Assembly (NCBI RefSeq): GCF_029369745.1
Contig: NZ_CP120210.1
Location: 4,960,001 to 5,024,000, forward strand
Length of the DNA: 64,000 bases
Direction: 5' to 3'
From: Amycolatopsis sp. QT-25
Lineage (GTDB): Bacteria; Actinomycetota; Actinomycetes; Mycobacteriales; Pseudonocardiaceae
The stretch's first letter is position 1; every line of letters begins with the position of its first letter. Below the pieces are notes generated by a model that ran no database searches, was not told the origin of the DNA, and worked only from the letters and a program-made list of their open reading frames with translations. The position numbers and the translations under genes were made by a program. Positions 47,987-56,675 of this stretch are shown in pieces.

Positions 47987-48996
47987 CAGCGTCCCCCGTT
48001 CCTTGACGGCATGCAGCTGCCCGGTGTGCCACCGGTCGGGACGAGCCCGCAGAGGTAGGTGTCGATCCAGCGGCCGTTGCCGACCGCGTTGCCGAGCAAC
48101 CGGTAGAAGGGGCCGGCCAGCCGCAGGCTCTCGTCGAGTTTGTCCTGGTTGCGCTGCAGCACGGTGGCCACGCGATCGAGCTGGTCCAGCGCGGGTCCGA
48201 GCGTCTTCTGGTTGTCCGCCACCAGCCCCTTGAGCTGCACCGACAAGTTCTTCACGCCGCTGAACAGTTTCGCGATGGCGTCCTTGCGCGCGTTCAGTTC
48301 CGTGAGCAGCGTGTTGCCGTCACGGATCAGCGCCTCGATCTGCTGCGACCGCTCGCCGAGGGTCTGGGACACCTTGTTGGTGTTCTGGAACAGCTTCACC
48401 AGCTCCTCGTCGCGCGAAGCGAGCGTCTTGGACAGCGCGGTGATGCCGTCGAAGGCCGTCCGGACCTCCTGAGGCGTGGAGGCGCCGAGCGTTTCCGACA
48501 TCGTGCCGAACGCCTTGGCCAGCTGATCGGTGTCGATCGCGCCGACCGTGTTCGCGAGGTCGTTGAACACCGTGGTGACGTCGTAGGGCGAACTGGTGCG
48601 CTGCACCGGGATCGGCTCGTCCGGGTCGAGTTCCCCACTGCCGACCGGGTCGAGGACCAGGTTCTTCTGCCCCAGCAAGGTCTTGATCTTGATGGCGGCG
48701 GTGGTGCGGTTGCCGATCCAGGTGTCCTTGACCCGGAACAGGACCTTGACGTGGCCACCGTCCAGCAGGACGTCGGACACCTCGCCGACCTTCACCCCGG
48801 CGACCCGGACCTCGTCGTTGCGTTTGAGCCCGGCGGCTTCGGTGAACTCGGCCGCGTAGGTGGTGCCACCGCCGATCAGCGGCAGGTCGTCGGAGAAGAA
48901 GACGGCCGAGCCCGCCGCGGCCATCAGCACCGCCGTGACGGTGCCGACGACGATCGGGTTGCGGGCCCGGAAGGGTTTGATCCTCGGCGCTTTCAC
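47986..48996 (-). CDS. mceC: Mce family protein MceC
   Basis: A 336-residue subunit. The N-terminal helix is PIVVGTVTAVLMAAAGSAVF; the MCE domain is YAAEFTEAAGLKRNDEVRVA with GVKVGEVSDVLLDG. A helical region follows (LFQNTNKVSQTLGERSQQIE), and the tail has Cys in DTYLCGLVPTG and GSCMPSRN. The GTG at 48996 is chosen because it gives the GTGA overlap with the mceB stop, the coupling pattern used throughout this operon; a GTG six bases upstream is possible. Confidence 0.88.
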   Translation of the reverse strand: MKAPRIKPFRARNPIVVGTVTAVLMAAAGSAVFFSDDLPLIGGGTTYAAEFTEAAGLKRNDEVRVAGVKVGEVSDVLLDGGHVKVLFRVKDTWIGNRTTAAIKIKTLLGQKNLVLDPVGSGELDPDEPIPVQRTSSPYDVTTVFNDLANTVGAIDTDQLAKAFGTMSETLGASTPQEVRTAFDGITALSKTLASRDEELVKLFQNTNKVSQTLGERSQQIEALIRDGNTLLTELNARKDAIAKLFSGVKNLSVQLKGLVADNQKTLGPALDQLDRVATVLQRNQDKLDESLRLAGPFYRLLGNAVGNGRWIDTYLCGLVPTGGTPGSCMPSRNGGR

Positions 48997-50006
48997 CGGC
49001 ACCGTCCCTGGGTCACCGGGATGCCGACCGGCGGGCCGCCCGGTGCCGGTGGCGCGTCCGATTCGACCGAGCACAGGTAGAAGTTGAACCACGAGCCGTA
49101 GGAGACCATCGCGCCGATGCGGTCCAGCTTCTTCGGGAGGTTCGTCAGGAACTGCTCGAACACCGGGGTGTTGTCGGCGAGGTTCTTCGACAGGTCGCCG
49201 AGGGCGTCGATGCTGTCCTTCAACGGCGCGCGGCCGTCCTGGAGCAGGTCCGCGGTGGCCGTGGTGAGCTCGCCGAGCCCGCCGATCGCCTGTCCGATGG
49301 GTTTCGCGTCACCGGCGAGCCCGGAGACCAGCTGCGCGGTCACGTCCACGAGTTCGTCGAACTGATCGCCTTGCGAGTTCAGCGTGTCGAGCACCGTGTT
49401 GAGGTTCCCGACCACCTGGCCGATCACCTCGTCCTTGCCCGCCAGGGTGCTCGTGAGCGACGCGGTGTGTTCGAGCAGGCTGTCGACGGTGCTCCCCTCG
49501 CCCTGCAGCACCTGGACGATCTCGAACGACAACTGGTTGACGTCGTTCGGCGACAGCGCCTGGAACAGCGGTTTGAACCCGTTGAACAACGCGGTGAGAT
49601 CCAGTGCCGGACGCGTCCGCTCCGGCGGGATCAGCGTGCCCTCGTCCAGTACCGCCGGACCGTCCGGGCCGGGATCGATCGAGAGATACCGCTGGCCGAC
49701 GAGGTTGCGGTACCTGATCGTGACCGTGGCTCCGGAAGTGAGCCGTCGCTTGTTCTCGATGGAGAACCGCACGTCCGCCAGCCGTCGCTCGACCACCCCG
49801 ATCGAATCCACCTGTCCGATGCGGACACCGGACATGCGGACCTCGTCGCCGGGGTTGACCGACGTGGCGTCGGTGAACCTGGCGGTGTAGCCGACCGTCG
49901 TACCGACCCCGGAGTTGGCGATGGTGACGGCCAGGATCCCGGTCGCCACCACCGTGATCACGAAGAAGATCAGGCCTTTGATCGCCGGCCCCGCGATACC
50001 CCTCAT
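48993..50006 (-). CDS. mceB: Mce family protein MceB
   Basis: A 337-residue subunit. The helix is GLIFFVITVVATGILAVTIA; the MCE domain has VGYTARFTDATSVNPGDEVR and MSGVRIGQVDSIGVV. Then a helical region (VVGNLNTVLDTLNSQGDQFD) and a C-terminal tail with Cys in FNFYLCSVES and QGRCR. The ATG at 50006 overlaps the mceA stop (ATGA). Upstream in-frame codons belong to the antisense of nothing useful and are excluded by this overlap. Confidence 0.88.
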   Translation of the reverse strand: MRGIAGPAIKGLIFFVITVVATGILAVTIANSGVGTTVGYTARFTDATSVNPGDEVRMSGVRIGQVDSIGVVERRLADVRFSIENKRRLTSGATVTIRYRNLVGQRYLSIDPGPDGPAVLDEGTLIPPERTRPALDLTALFNGFKPLFQALSPNDVNQLSFEIVQVLQGEGSTVDSLLEHTASLTSTLAGKDEVIGQVVGNLNTVLDTLNSQGDQFDELVDVTAQLVSGLAGDAKPIGQAIGGLGELTTATADLLQDGRAPLKDSIDALGDLSKNLADNTPVFEQFLTNLPKKLDRIGAMVSYGSWFNFYLCSVESDAPPAPGGPPVGIPVTQGRCR

Positions 50007-51226
50007 CGGACGGTCACCTCCGTACCACGCAAGGCCGGGCCCACGAGCACGCTGCTCCAGTCCGGGACCTCGGCCGGCTTCATCCCGAGCGACGGCGCCA
50101 GCAACTCGGCGACCAGCCCTCGCTCCCCCTTCGAATTGGCCGGTCCGAGGTCCCCATCGGCGGCGAACGCCACCGCCGCCGAAGTCCCGCCGCCGCCGTA
50201 GCACCGCGGGCCGCCCTTCTGGTCGAACCGCGGATCGTCCCGGCCGGGCACGTACTTGTCGCGCGGGTCGTGGACGGACAGCGTCACGTGCAGCCCCGGC
50301 TCGCCGGTGCCCTTGCCCAGGGCCTTCTCCATCACCGGTTTGAGCCGGTTCACCGCGTCGAACAGACAGGGGAATTCCGGGGAATACCGGGAAAGCAGCT
50401 CCAGGGTCGGCCTGCTCTTCACACTGACGCCGATGATGTTGTCCTTGTTCTGCACCAGGAACTTGTTCAGGTCGCCGCTCGCGGTAGTGACACTGCCGTA
50501 CAGTTTGTCGAGATCCGCCCGAGTGTCCACGATGGTCTTCGCCGTCGTCGAGAGATCCGAAAGGGCCTTGAGGATGTCCGGCGCCGCCCCGGTGTAGAGG
50601 TCCGCCACGTCGGCGAGGCCGCTGATGTCGGCCTTGAACCGCGGCATCAGCGGGTTCACCTGACCGAGCAGGTCGTCGAGCTGGACGATGCTGTCCCCCA
50701 AGGACTTCCCGCGATTGTCGAGCGCGAGCGAGATCGCGCCGAGGGAACTGTTCAGCTTCTGCGGCTGCACCGCCCGCAGCAGCGGCAGCAGATCACCGAG
50801 GACGCGTTCCAGTTCGATCGCGTTGGCCGACCGGTCCTGGCCGATGACGTCGCCGTCCTGCAACGCGCCACCTTCCGGCCGGTCCGGGAGCACGAGATTG
50901 ACGTACCGCTCACCGAAGACCGTCTTCGGCAACAGCCGGGCCGAGACGTTGCGCGGCAGCTGATCGATCTTCGCCGGGTCGATGGCGAGGTCGATCTCCG
51001 CGCCGTCCGCACTGCCCCGGACGGCCCTGACCTCGCCGAACGGAACCCCTCGGACCTTGACCTCGGCGGGCGGGGCGAGCTGGTTGCCGACCCGGTCGGT
51101 CTTCAGGGTGACCAGTTCGGCGCGGTCGAAGTCCTTGTTGAAGATCGCGACGGAGAGCCAGCCGAGCAGCACCAGGATGACGAGGAAGATCACCCCGGCC
51201 GCCTGCGTCCGTGCCCGCGCGCTCAT
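50003..51226 (-). CDS. mceA: Mce family protein MceA
   Basis: A 407-residue subunit, the first Mce gene after the permeases. The helix is AGVIFLVILVLLGWLSVAIF; the MCE domain includes LVTLKTDRVGNQLAPPAEVK and VRGVPFGEVRAV. The helical region contains VDTRADLDKLYGSVTTASGD. The C-terminal extension (about 320-407) is soluble and Gly-rich (RDKYVPGRDDPRFDQKGGPR). The ATG at 51226 overlaps the yrbEB stop (ATGA). In mycobacteria the mce complexes import fatty acids or cholesterol; the cargo here is unknown. Confidence 0.88.
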   Translation of the reverse strand: MSARARTQAAGVIFLVILVLLGWLSVAIFNKDFDRAELVTLKTDRVGNQLAPPAEVKVRGVPFGEVRAVRGSADGAEIDLAIDPAKIDQLPRNVSARLLPKTVFGERYVNLVLPDRPEGGALQDGDVIGQDRSANAIELERVLGDLLPLLRAVQPQKLNSSLGAISLALDNRGKSLGDSIVQLDDLLGQVNPLMPRFKADISGLADVADLYTGAAPDILKALSDLSTTAKTIVDTRADLDKLYGSVTTASGDLNKFLVQNKDNIIGVSVKSRPTLELLSRYSPEFPCLFDAVNRLKPVMEKALGKGTGEPGLHVTLSVHDPRDKYVPGRDDPRFDQKGGPRCYGGGGTSAAVAFAADGDLGPANSKGERGLVAELLAPSLGMKPAEVPDWSSVLVGPALRGTEVTVR

Positions 51227-52062
51227 CCGGAGACCTTCACCGTCGTGGTGGCGCCCCAGATCGCCAGGCTGAGGAACAGATCGAGCACGCTGATCAGCAC
51301 GATCGACGTCCGCACCGCGCGGCCGACCGCGACCCCGACGCCCGCCGGGCCGCCCGCGGCGCGATAGCCGTAGAAGCAGTGCGTGAGGATGACGCCGACG
51401 CTGAACACGAGCACCTTGGCGAACGACCACAGGACGTCTTCAGGCGGGAGGAACAGGGAGAAGTAGTGGTCGTAGGTTCCGCCGGACTGTCCGAAGAAGA
51501 CGACCGTGGTCACCCGCGAACCGAGGTAGGAGATCAGCAGGCCGATCACGTAGAGCGGGATGATCGCGATGAACCCGGCCACGATCCGGGTGGTGACGAG
51601 GTACGGCATGCTGCGCACGGCCATCACCTCCAGCGCGTCGATCTCCTCGGAGATCCGCATGGCGCCCAGCTGCGCGGTGAACCCGGCGCCGACCGTCGCG
51701 GACAACGCGAGCCCCGCCGAGAGCGGCGCGATCTCACGCGTGTTGAAGTACGCGGTGAGGAAGCCGGTCATCGCGGAGATGTTGATCTGGTTCAGCGCGC
51801 TGAACCCTTGCAGCCCCACCGTGATCCCGGTGAACACGCACAGGCCGACCATCACGCCGACGGTGCCGCCGATCACCGCCAGTGCCCCGCTGCCGAAGGT
51901 CACCTCGGCGAGCAGGCGTACCACTTCGCGGAAGTAGCGGGTGACGGCCATCGGGATCGCCGCGAGCGCGCGGATGTAGAACAGCAACTGGTCGCCCAGC
52001 TCGAAGAGACTGTTGCCGGGGCGTTTGAACGCTTCCTTGGCCCGTTCGGGGACGCTGGTCAC
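51223..52062 (-). CDS. yrbEB: MlaE/YrbE family permease, YrbEB
   Basis: A 279-residue inner-membrane permease with about five or six helices. The MlaE signature region is IAPLSAGLALSATVGAGFTA then QLGAMRISEEIDALEVMAVR, with the conserved EEIDAL.V motif for contact with the ATPase. It pairs with YrbEA to form the transporter core of the mce importer. The GTG at 52062 is four bases after the yrbEA stop. No MceG/Mkl ATPase is present in the window; it is usually encoded elsewhere. Confidence 0.9.
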   Translation of the reverse strand: MTSVPERAKEAFKRPGNSLFELGDQLLFYIRALAAIPMAVTRYFREVVRLLAEVTFGSGALAVIGGTVGVMVGLCVFTGITVGLQGFSALNQINISAMTGFLTAYFNTREIAPLSAGLALSATVGAGFTAQLGAMRISEEIDALEVMAVRSMPYLVTTRIVAGFIAIIPLYVIGLLISYLGSRVTTVVFFGQSGGTYDHYFSLFLPPEDVLWSFAKVLVFSVGVILTHCFYGYRAAGGPAGVGVAVGRAVRTSIVLISVLDLFLSLAIWGATTTVKVSG

Positions 52063-52066
52063 GGGA

Positions 52067-52870
52067 TCAGGTTCCCTTCGCCGGGACGAGCTGCAGGTAC
52101 AGCGCGGTCAGGATGGTGTTGACGAAGAACAGGAGCAGGAACGTGATCACCACCGACTGGTTCACGACGTCACCGACGCCTTTGGGGCCACCCCTGGGAT
52201 TCAGCCCCCGATAGGCCGCGACGACACCGGCGAGGAAGCCGAAGATGAACGCCTTGATCGAGCTGACCACCAGGTCGGGCAGCTGGGCCAGCGCGTTGAA
52301 GCTCGCGAGATACGCGCCCGGAGTGCCGCCCTGCACGATGACGTTGAAGAAGTAGCCGCCGAGCACACCGACGACACTGACCAAACCGTTCAGCAGCACC
52401 GAAACGCCGATGGCCGCCTGCACACGGGGCACGATCAGCCGGTGGATCGGCGAGACGCCGAGCACCTCCATCGCGTCGATCTCCTCGCGGATGGAGCGGG
52501 CACCCAGGTCCGCGCAGATCGCCGAACCGCCCGCGCCCGCGATGATCAGCGTGGTCACGATCGGGCTGGCCTGTTGCACCACGGCGAGGACACTCGCGGC
52601 ACCGTTGAACTGCTGTGCGCCGATCTGACTCGTGAGCGAACCGAGTTGCAGCGAGATGACCGCGCCGAACGGGATCGACACGAGGATCGCCGGCGTGATC
52701 GACACACTGGCGATGAACCAGAACTGCTGGATGAACTCCCGCACCTGCACCGGGCGGCGGAACATCGCGAGGACGACGTCGATCCCCATGGCGCACATGC
52801 GGCCGAATTCGCGCAGTCCCGCGGCGGCCTTCTCCGGCGCGCGGGCGAGCAGGGCGACAGGATTGGCCAT
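52067..52870 (-). CDS. yrbEA: MlaE/YrbE family permease, YrbEA
   Basis: A 267-residue permease with the MlaE plan: FWFIASVSITPAILVSIPFG, then ASPIVTTLIIAGAGGSAICA, DLGARSIREEIDAMEVLGVS and a final helix VVITFLLLFFVNTILTALYL. EEIDAMEVLGV is the coupling motif matching that of YrbEB. It is the first permease gene; its ATG at 52870 lies two bases after the stop of a secreted protein gene, so that protein is cotranscribed. Confidence 0.9.
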   Translation of the reverse strand: MANPVALLARAPEKAAAGLREFGRMCAMGIDVVLAMFRRPVQVREFIQQFWFIASVSITPAILVSIPFGAVISLQLGSLTSQIGAQQFNGAASVLAVVQQASPIVTTLIIAGAGGSAICADLGARSIREEIDAMEVLGVSPIHRLIVPRVQAAIGVSVLLNGLVSVVGVLGGYFFNVIVQGGTPGAYLASFNALAQLPDLVVSSIKAFIFGFLAGVVAAYRGLNPRGGPKGVGDVVNQSVVITFLLLFFVNTILTALYLQLVPAKGT

Positions 52871-52872
52871 CG

Positions 52873-53646
52873 TCAGGCTCCGCATCCGTTGGGGGGCGGG
52901 CCCGAGCCGACGCACCGCAGCATGAGGTGGGTGACCAGGGTGTTGCCGGGGCCGGAAACCAGGCCGGTGAGCAACGGGCTCAGGTCTTCGCGCACGCCGC
53001 ACCCGGTGAACCCGGGTGTGGCGAAGGTGCTGGTGACCTTCACCGGCGAAGCGGGGAACGCGAGGGGCACCAGGGCCTTGATGTTCACCACCGCCGGCTG
53101 CGCGGTCCGGCAGTTCGGCCCGACGTCGAGCACCTTGCCGTCCACTTTGACGTTCGAGAGCTTGATGAACACCTTGTTGGTGACGTCGGTGTCCGCGCAG
53201 ATCGAGGTGCCGACCGCTTTGCAATCGCCGGTGGGGCCGGTCTTCACGAGCACGGTCCCGGTGGCGTCGCCGTCCGGGACGAGTTCGACGTCGCCGGTGG
53301 CCGGCATGAACCGGAACGACACGAAATAGCTCGACGTCGGCGGGATGGCGAGCTTGCCGGTGATCGGCACCCTGCCGGTGAAGCCGAGGATCGCGCCGTC
53401 GAACAGGCCCTGCGGGAACGTGATGTCCGAGCCGAGTTTCGCGACGTGGCTCGTGGTGGGCTGCTTATCGTCACCGACGTAGAAGCTGAACTTCAGCCCG
53501 GCTTGCGCGGCGGCGGGCGGGTTTTCGGGTGGGGCCTGCTGGATCCGCGCGGGCTCGGCGGAGGCGGATGCCAAGGAAAGCGCCCCCAGCCCCAGCATCA
53601 CCGGGAGCAGGAAGGCGCGCGGAACGCGCCCGGTCAGCACTGACAT
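52873..53646 (-). CDS. Secreted protein heading the mce operon (DUF6801-related)
   Basis: A 257-residue exported protein. The signal peptide is at about 1-31 (AFLLPVMLGLGALSLASASA), followed by a Pro-rich stretch and a beta-rich domain. It has SSYFVSFRFMPATGDVELVP, a Cys pair around GDCKAVGTSICADTD, PNCRTAQPAVVNIKA and TPGFTGCGVREDLSPLLTGL. The phrases 'CRTAQPA', 'GFTGCG' and 'LTGLVSGPGNTL' match the C-terminal modules of the three larger DUF6801-like proteins, so it is a short family member. Its stop is two bases from the yrbEA start, so it is likely the first gene of the mce operon. A surface role in substrate capture is inferred. Confidence 0.75.
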   Translation of the reverse strand: MSVLTGRVPRAFLLPVMLGLGALSLASASAEPARIQQAPPENPPAAAQAGLKFSFYVGDDKQPTTSHVAKLGSDITFPQGLFDGAILGFTGRVPITGKLAIPPTSSYFVSFRFMPATGDVELVPDGDATGTVLVKTGPTGDCKAVGTSICADTDVTNKVFIKLSNVKVDGKVLDVGPNCRTAQPAVVNIKALVPLAFPASPVKVTSTFATPGFTGCGVREDLSPLLTGLVSGPGNTLVTHLMLRCVGSGPPPNGCGA

Positions 53647-53791
53647 TCGGGCTTCCTCACTTCTGCTTTCTCCGGCCGAACGGCCAACTCGTGCAGCACG
53701 CTACTGGCGGAAGATCAGCGACACAAGCAATGCGGGAATGGCGGGGCGGAACCGCGGAAATATTGTAATGGCCGTAACTGTTCTGCGTCGG

Positions 53792-53840
53792 GTCCCGTGA
53801 GTGGCGATGACGGTTCTCCCCTCATCACCACTCACGGGAC
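53792..53840 (-). terminator. Long hairpin terminator after the third DUF6801-like gene
   Basis: GTCCCGTGAGTGG (53792-53804) and CCACTCACGGGAC (53828-53840) are perfect 13-base arms. The stem extends inward by GATGA/TCATC after one mismatch. It lies six bases beyond the stop at 53847 and separates that gene from the mce operon promoter region to the left. Confidence 0.75.
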
Positions 53841-53846
53841 GGGGAC

Positions 53847-55445
53847 CTAGTTCTTCTTCAAGGTGATCTCCAGGCTGTTCCCGTCGCCGGAGGCCATCGC
53901 GCTGATCATCGGGGTCAGCAGGCCACAGCCGCGGAACTGCGGCAGCTTGTATTCAGCGGTCAGCTTGCCGCCCTTCATCGGGTCGAAGCCGTGCGACGAA
54001 ACCAGTGGGATGTCGGCAGGCCGGGCGGTCTTGCACGTCGAACTCGCCATGATCGGGAACCCGAACAGCCGCACCGTGAGCAGCTTGACGTCGACCTTCG
54101 CGTCGGCCTTCACCGCGCCGGCGTCGACGGTGCCCGTCACCGCACCGACCTGGTTGATCTTCACCGTCGCCGAAGCCGGGAAGAAACCGAGGAAACGGAA
54201 CTGCACGTTCGACGGCGGCAGCGACAACTGGCCGGTGAACCTGCCCGACTGCGCGTTCAGCTTCGCGCTGAACTCACCGGGACCGAGCGGGAGCCTCGCG
54301 TTCAGCCCGGCGATCGTGGTCTTGCCCTTGACGCCGTAGATGATCCGGGTTTCACCCGGCGGCTGCGTCGTGGTGGTCGTCGTGGTCGGGCTCGTCGGCT
54401 TCGTCGTCGGCGTCGGCTCCGTGGTGGGCGTCGGCTGGGTGCTCGACGTGGGGGTGGGCTCGGTCGTCGGCGTCGGCTCCGTGGTGGGCGTCGGCTCCGT
54501 GGTGGGCGTCGGTGGCGTGGTCGGGCTCGTCGGCTGGGTCGTGGTCGGCGTGGGTTCCGTCGTCGGCGTCGGTTGCGTGGTCGACGTCGGCTGAGTCGGG
54601 GTCGGCTCCGTGGTCGGCGTGGGTTCCGTGGTGGGAGTCGGCTGGGTCGTGGGAGTCGGCTGCGTGGTCGACGTCGGCTGAGTCGGCGTCGGCTCTGTCG
54701 TCGGCGTCGGCTGCGTGGTCGACGTCGGCTGAGTCGGCGTCGGCTCCGTGGTCGGCGTGGGTTCCGTCGTGGGCGTCGGCTGCGTGGTGGGCGTGGTGGG
54801 CGTGGTCGGCGTCGTGGTGCCACCACCCGCGGGTTTGATCTCGAACGTCCCCAGCTGCTGGTTCTGTCCCGGCTGGACGACACAGTCCGAGGTGAAGGTG
54901 CCGAGGTCGGTCGGCTGCCCCTGCGCGTTCTTCGGCGTCATGGTGGTGCTGAAGTTCCCGACCGTCACCGAAGCGGTGCCCGGGCTGGGGAACGTGACCG
55001 CGGGCGCTTTTCCGCTCGTCTTGACGTGGAATTCGCCCGATTCCGGCACCGGCGTGACCGGGATGGCCAGCGGCAGGCCGAGGTTCAGCGTCTTGTCGAC
55101 CGGATACTTCAGCACCGCGGCGGCCTTCGCGCTGCCTTCGACGGTGGTGGCACCCACGAGCGTGAGTCCCGCTGTCGCGTCCGCCGGGACGGTGACGTCG
55201 ACGTCGAACGTGATCGGGGTGGAGGTCTTCCCGGCCACGGCGTCGTCCGGCAGGACGGTGTCGATCTTCACGACCAGGGTCTGGGCGCCGATCAACGGGA
55301 ACGGGCAGGTGTACTTCAGCGTCAGCGACGCCGGCGCCGCCTCACTCAAGCCGGAACCGACGACGGCCAGGGTGGCCGCGACGGCGGCCACCGTACCGGC
55401 GGCCAAGGCCGGCACGGATCTTTTCGACTTCGGTGGGAACTTCAC
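53847..55445 (-). CDS. Secreted DUF6801-like protein with long PTTEPT linker
   Basis: A 532-residue exported protein, the largest of the family here. The signal peptide (about 1-37) is SVPALAAGTVAAVAATLAVV-type. The N-terminal module (about 38-205) opens LTLKYTCPFPLIGAQTLVVK. The linker (about 210-355) is made of some twenty-five PTTEPT/PTQPTSTT units. The C-terminal module (about 360-532) has FRFLGFFPASATVKINQVGA, SSTCKTARPADIPL, GGKLTAEYKLPQFRGCGLLT and GDGNSLEITLKKN. The linker should be extended and could be O-mannosylated, placing the far module outside the wall (inference). The GTG at 55445 has GGGAG eight bases upstream. It diverges from the DrrAB-like exporter. Confidence 0.8.
   Translation of the reverse strand: MKFPPKSKRSVPALAAGTVAAVAATLAVVGSGLSEAAPASLTLKYTCPFPLIGAQTLVVKIDTVLPDDAVAGKTSTPITFDVDVTVPADATAGLTLVGATTVEGSAKAAAVLKYPVDKTLNLGLPLAIPVTPVPESGEFHVKTSGKAPAVTFPSPGTASVTVGNFSTTMTPKNAQGQPTDLGTFTSDCVVQPGQNQQLGTFEIKPAGGGTTTPTTPTTPTTQPTPTTEPTPTTEPTPTQPTSTTQPTPTTEPTPTQPTSTTQPTPTTQPTPTTEPTPTTEPTPTQPTSTTQPTPTTEPTPTTTQPTSPTTPPTPTTEPTPTTEPTPTTEPTPTSSTQPTPTTEPTPTTKPTSPTTTTTTTQPPGETRIIYGVKGKTTIAGLNARLPLGPGEFSAKLNAQSGRFTGQLSLPPSNVQFRFLGFFPASATVKINQVGAVTGTVDAGAVKADAKVDVKLLTVRLFGFPIMASSTCKTARPADIPLVSSHGFDPMKGGKLTAEYKLPQFRGCGLLTPMISAMASGDGNSLEITLKKN
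54380..54830 (-). repeat. Minisatellite-like tandem repeats coding the PTTEPT linker
   Basis: About 450 bases of nearly uniform 18-base units of the GTCGGCTCCGTGGTGGGC type (plus strand), mixed with variant units coding QPTSTT. The units are similar enough for slippage or unequal recombination, so the linker length may differ between strains. Confidence 0.7.
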
Positions 55446-55694
55446 AGCGGTCACTCCCGGGGAATCGGAGAATTGCGTGTTCCGGCCGAACCGGCGTGGA
55501 CACGAAATCGACAAATTACCTGCGCGCTCCCGCACCGGCAAGAAAACCGAAATCGTCGCTTTTTCTTTGTCATACGCATGCGGTCGGCCGGTTGATTCAC
55601 TGGCATCGGCTTCTTCGCGAAATCGCTTTTGTCACCTCCGTCAGCGGCCGTGAGCGAGGAACTGTCACACGCACCAGGAGTCCGCTCGCGTTCA

Positions 55695-55724
55695 TTGCGG
55701 CCGTGTCGGAACAGCCGCTACGTT
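55695..55724 (+). promoter_or_regulatory. Promoter of the DrrAB-like operon, probably leaderless
   Basis: TTGCGG (55695-55700) and TACGTT (55719-55724) are 18 bases apart. The transcript would start at about 55731, the A of the start codon. No ribosome-binding site is visible there, which supports a leaderless message. Confidence 0.4.
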
Positions 55725-55730
55725 CGGCGA

Positions 55731-56675
55731 ATGGAGCAGGCTGCCATCGAGGTGACCGGCCTCGCCAAGCACTACGGTGAAGTGACGGCCCTCGCCGGCG
55801 TCAGCCTTCGCGTCGGCCGCGGCACCGTGCTCGCGGTACTCGGCCACAACGGCGCCGGCAAGACGACGCTGATCGACATCCTCAGCACCCGCGTCAAGCC
55901 GAGCGGCGGCAGCGCCAAGGTCTGCGGTTTCGACGTCGTGCGCGCCGGGCAGCACGTCCGGCGGCGGATCGGGGTCACCGGCCAGTTCGCGGCGGTCGAC
56001 GACGCGCTCTCCGGCCGCGGCAACCTCGAACTCGTCGCCAGGCTGCTGGGCGCGAACCGGCGCCAGGCCAGGGCCCGCGCGGCCGAACTGCTCGCCATGT
56101 TCGGCCTCGACGACGCCTCGGACCGTCCCGCGCGAACGTACTCCGGCGGTATGCGCCGGCGGCTCGATCTCGCCGCCGGGCTCGTCGGTTCCCCCGAAGT
56201 CCTTTTCCTCGACGAACCGACGACCGGCCTCGACCCGCTCAGCCGGGCCGGGCTCTGGGACGGCGTCGAACGGCTCGCCGCGCGCGGCACCACCGTCGTG
56301 CTCACCACGCAGTACCTCGAGGAGGCGGACAGACTGGCGGATCAGGTCATCGTGCTGGGGCTGGGGCACGTCACGGTTTCCGGGCGGCCGTCGGAACTGA
56401 AGGCCCGGCTGGGGGAACGGACCGCGACCCTGACCTTCGGCACCGACCTCGCCGCCCGCCGGGCGCTGGCCGCGCTGCACCGGCTCGGCATGGGCTGCAC
56501 GACGTCGGCCTCCGGGCTGGTGATCGGTGTCGCGCTTTCCGGGCCCGCCGACATCACCGTGCTGGTCCGCGCGCTCGACGCGGCGGGCGCGCCGATGAAG
56601 GACCTCACCGTCGCCGAGCCGACGCTCGACGACGTCTACCTTTCCCTGCACCGGAATCCGGTGGTCGCGACATGA
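55731..56675 (+). CDS. ABC exporter ATP-binding protein (DrrA-like)
   Basis: A 314-residue ATPase of the DrrA/daunorubicin-resistance group. Walker A is GHNGAGKTTLI (about residue 37); the Q-loop is in RIGVTGQFAAVDDALSG; the signature is YSGGMRRRLDLAAGL; Walker B is LFLDEPTTGLDP; the switch is LTTQYLEEAD. The extra C-terminal about 80 residues end PTLDDVYLSLHR, the DrrA C-terminal motif. It powers export with the permease that starts in its last codons (ATGA overlap 56672-56675). It probably exports a lipid or antibiotic. Confidence 0.88.
   Translation: MEQAAIEVTGLAKHYGEVTALAGVSLRVGRGTVLAVLGHNGAGKTTLIDILSTRVKPSGGSAKVCGFDVVRAGQHVRRRIGVTGQFAAVDDALSGRGNLELVARLLGANRRQARARAAELLAMFGLDDASDRPARTYSGGMRRRLDLAAGLVGSPEVLFLDEPTTGLDPLSRAGLWDGVERLAARGTTVVLTTQYLEEADRLADQVIVLGLGHVTVSGRPSELKARLGERTATLTFGTDLAARRALAALHRLGMGCTTSASGLVIGVALSGPADITVLVRALDAAGAPMKDLTVAEPTLDDVYLSLHRNPVVAT

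Noticed and set aside
53991..55595. 534-residue Arg/Gly-rich frame on the plus strand
   Set aside because: Shadow of the Thr-Pro repeat gene; the repeat makes all frames open.
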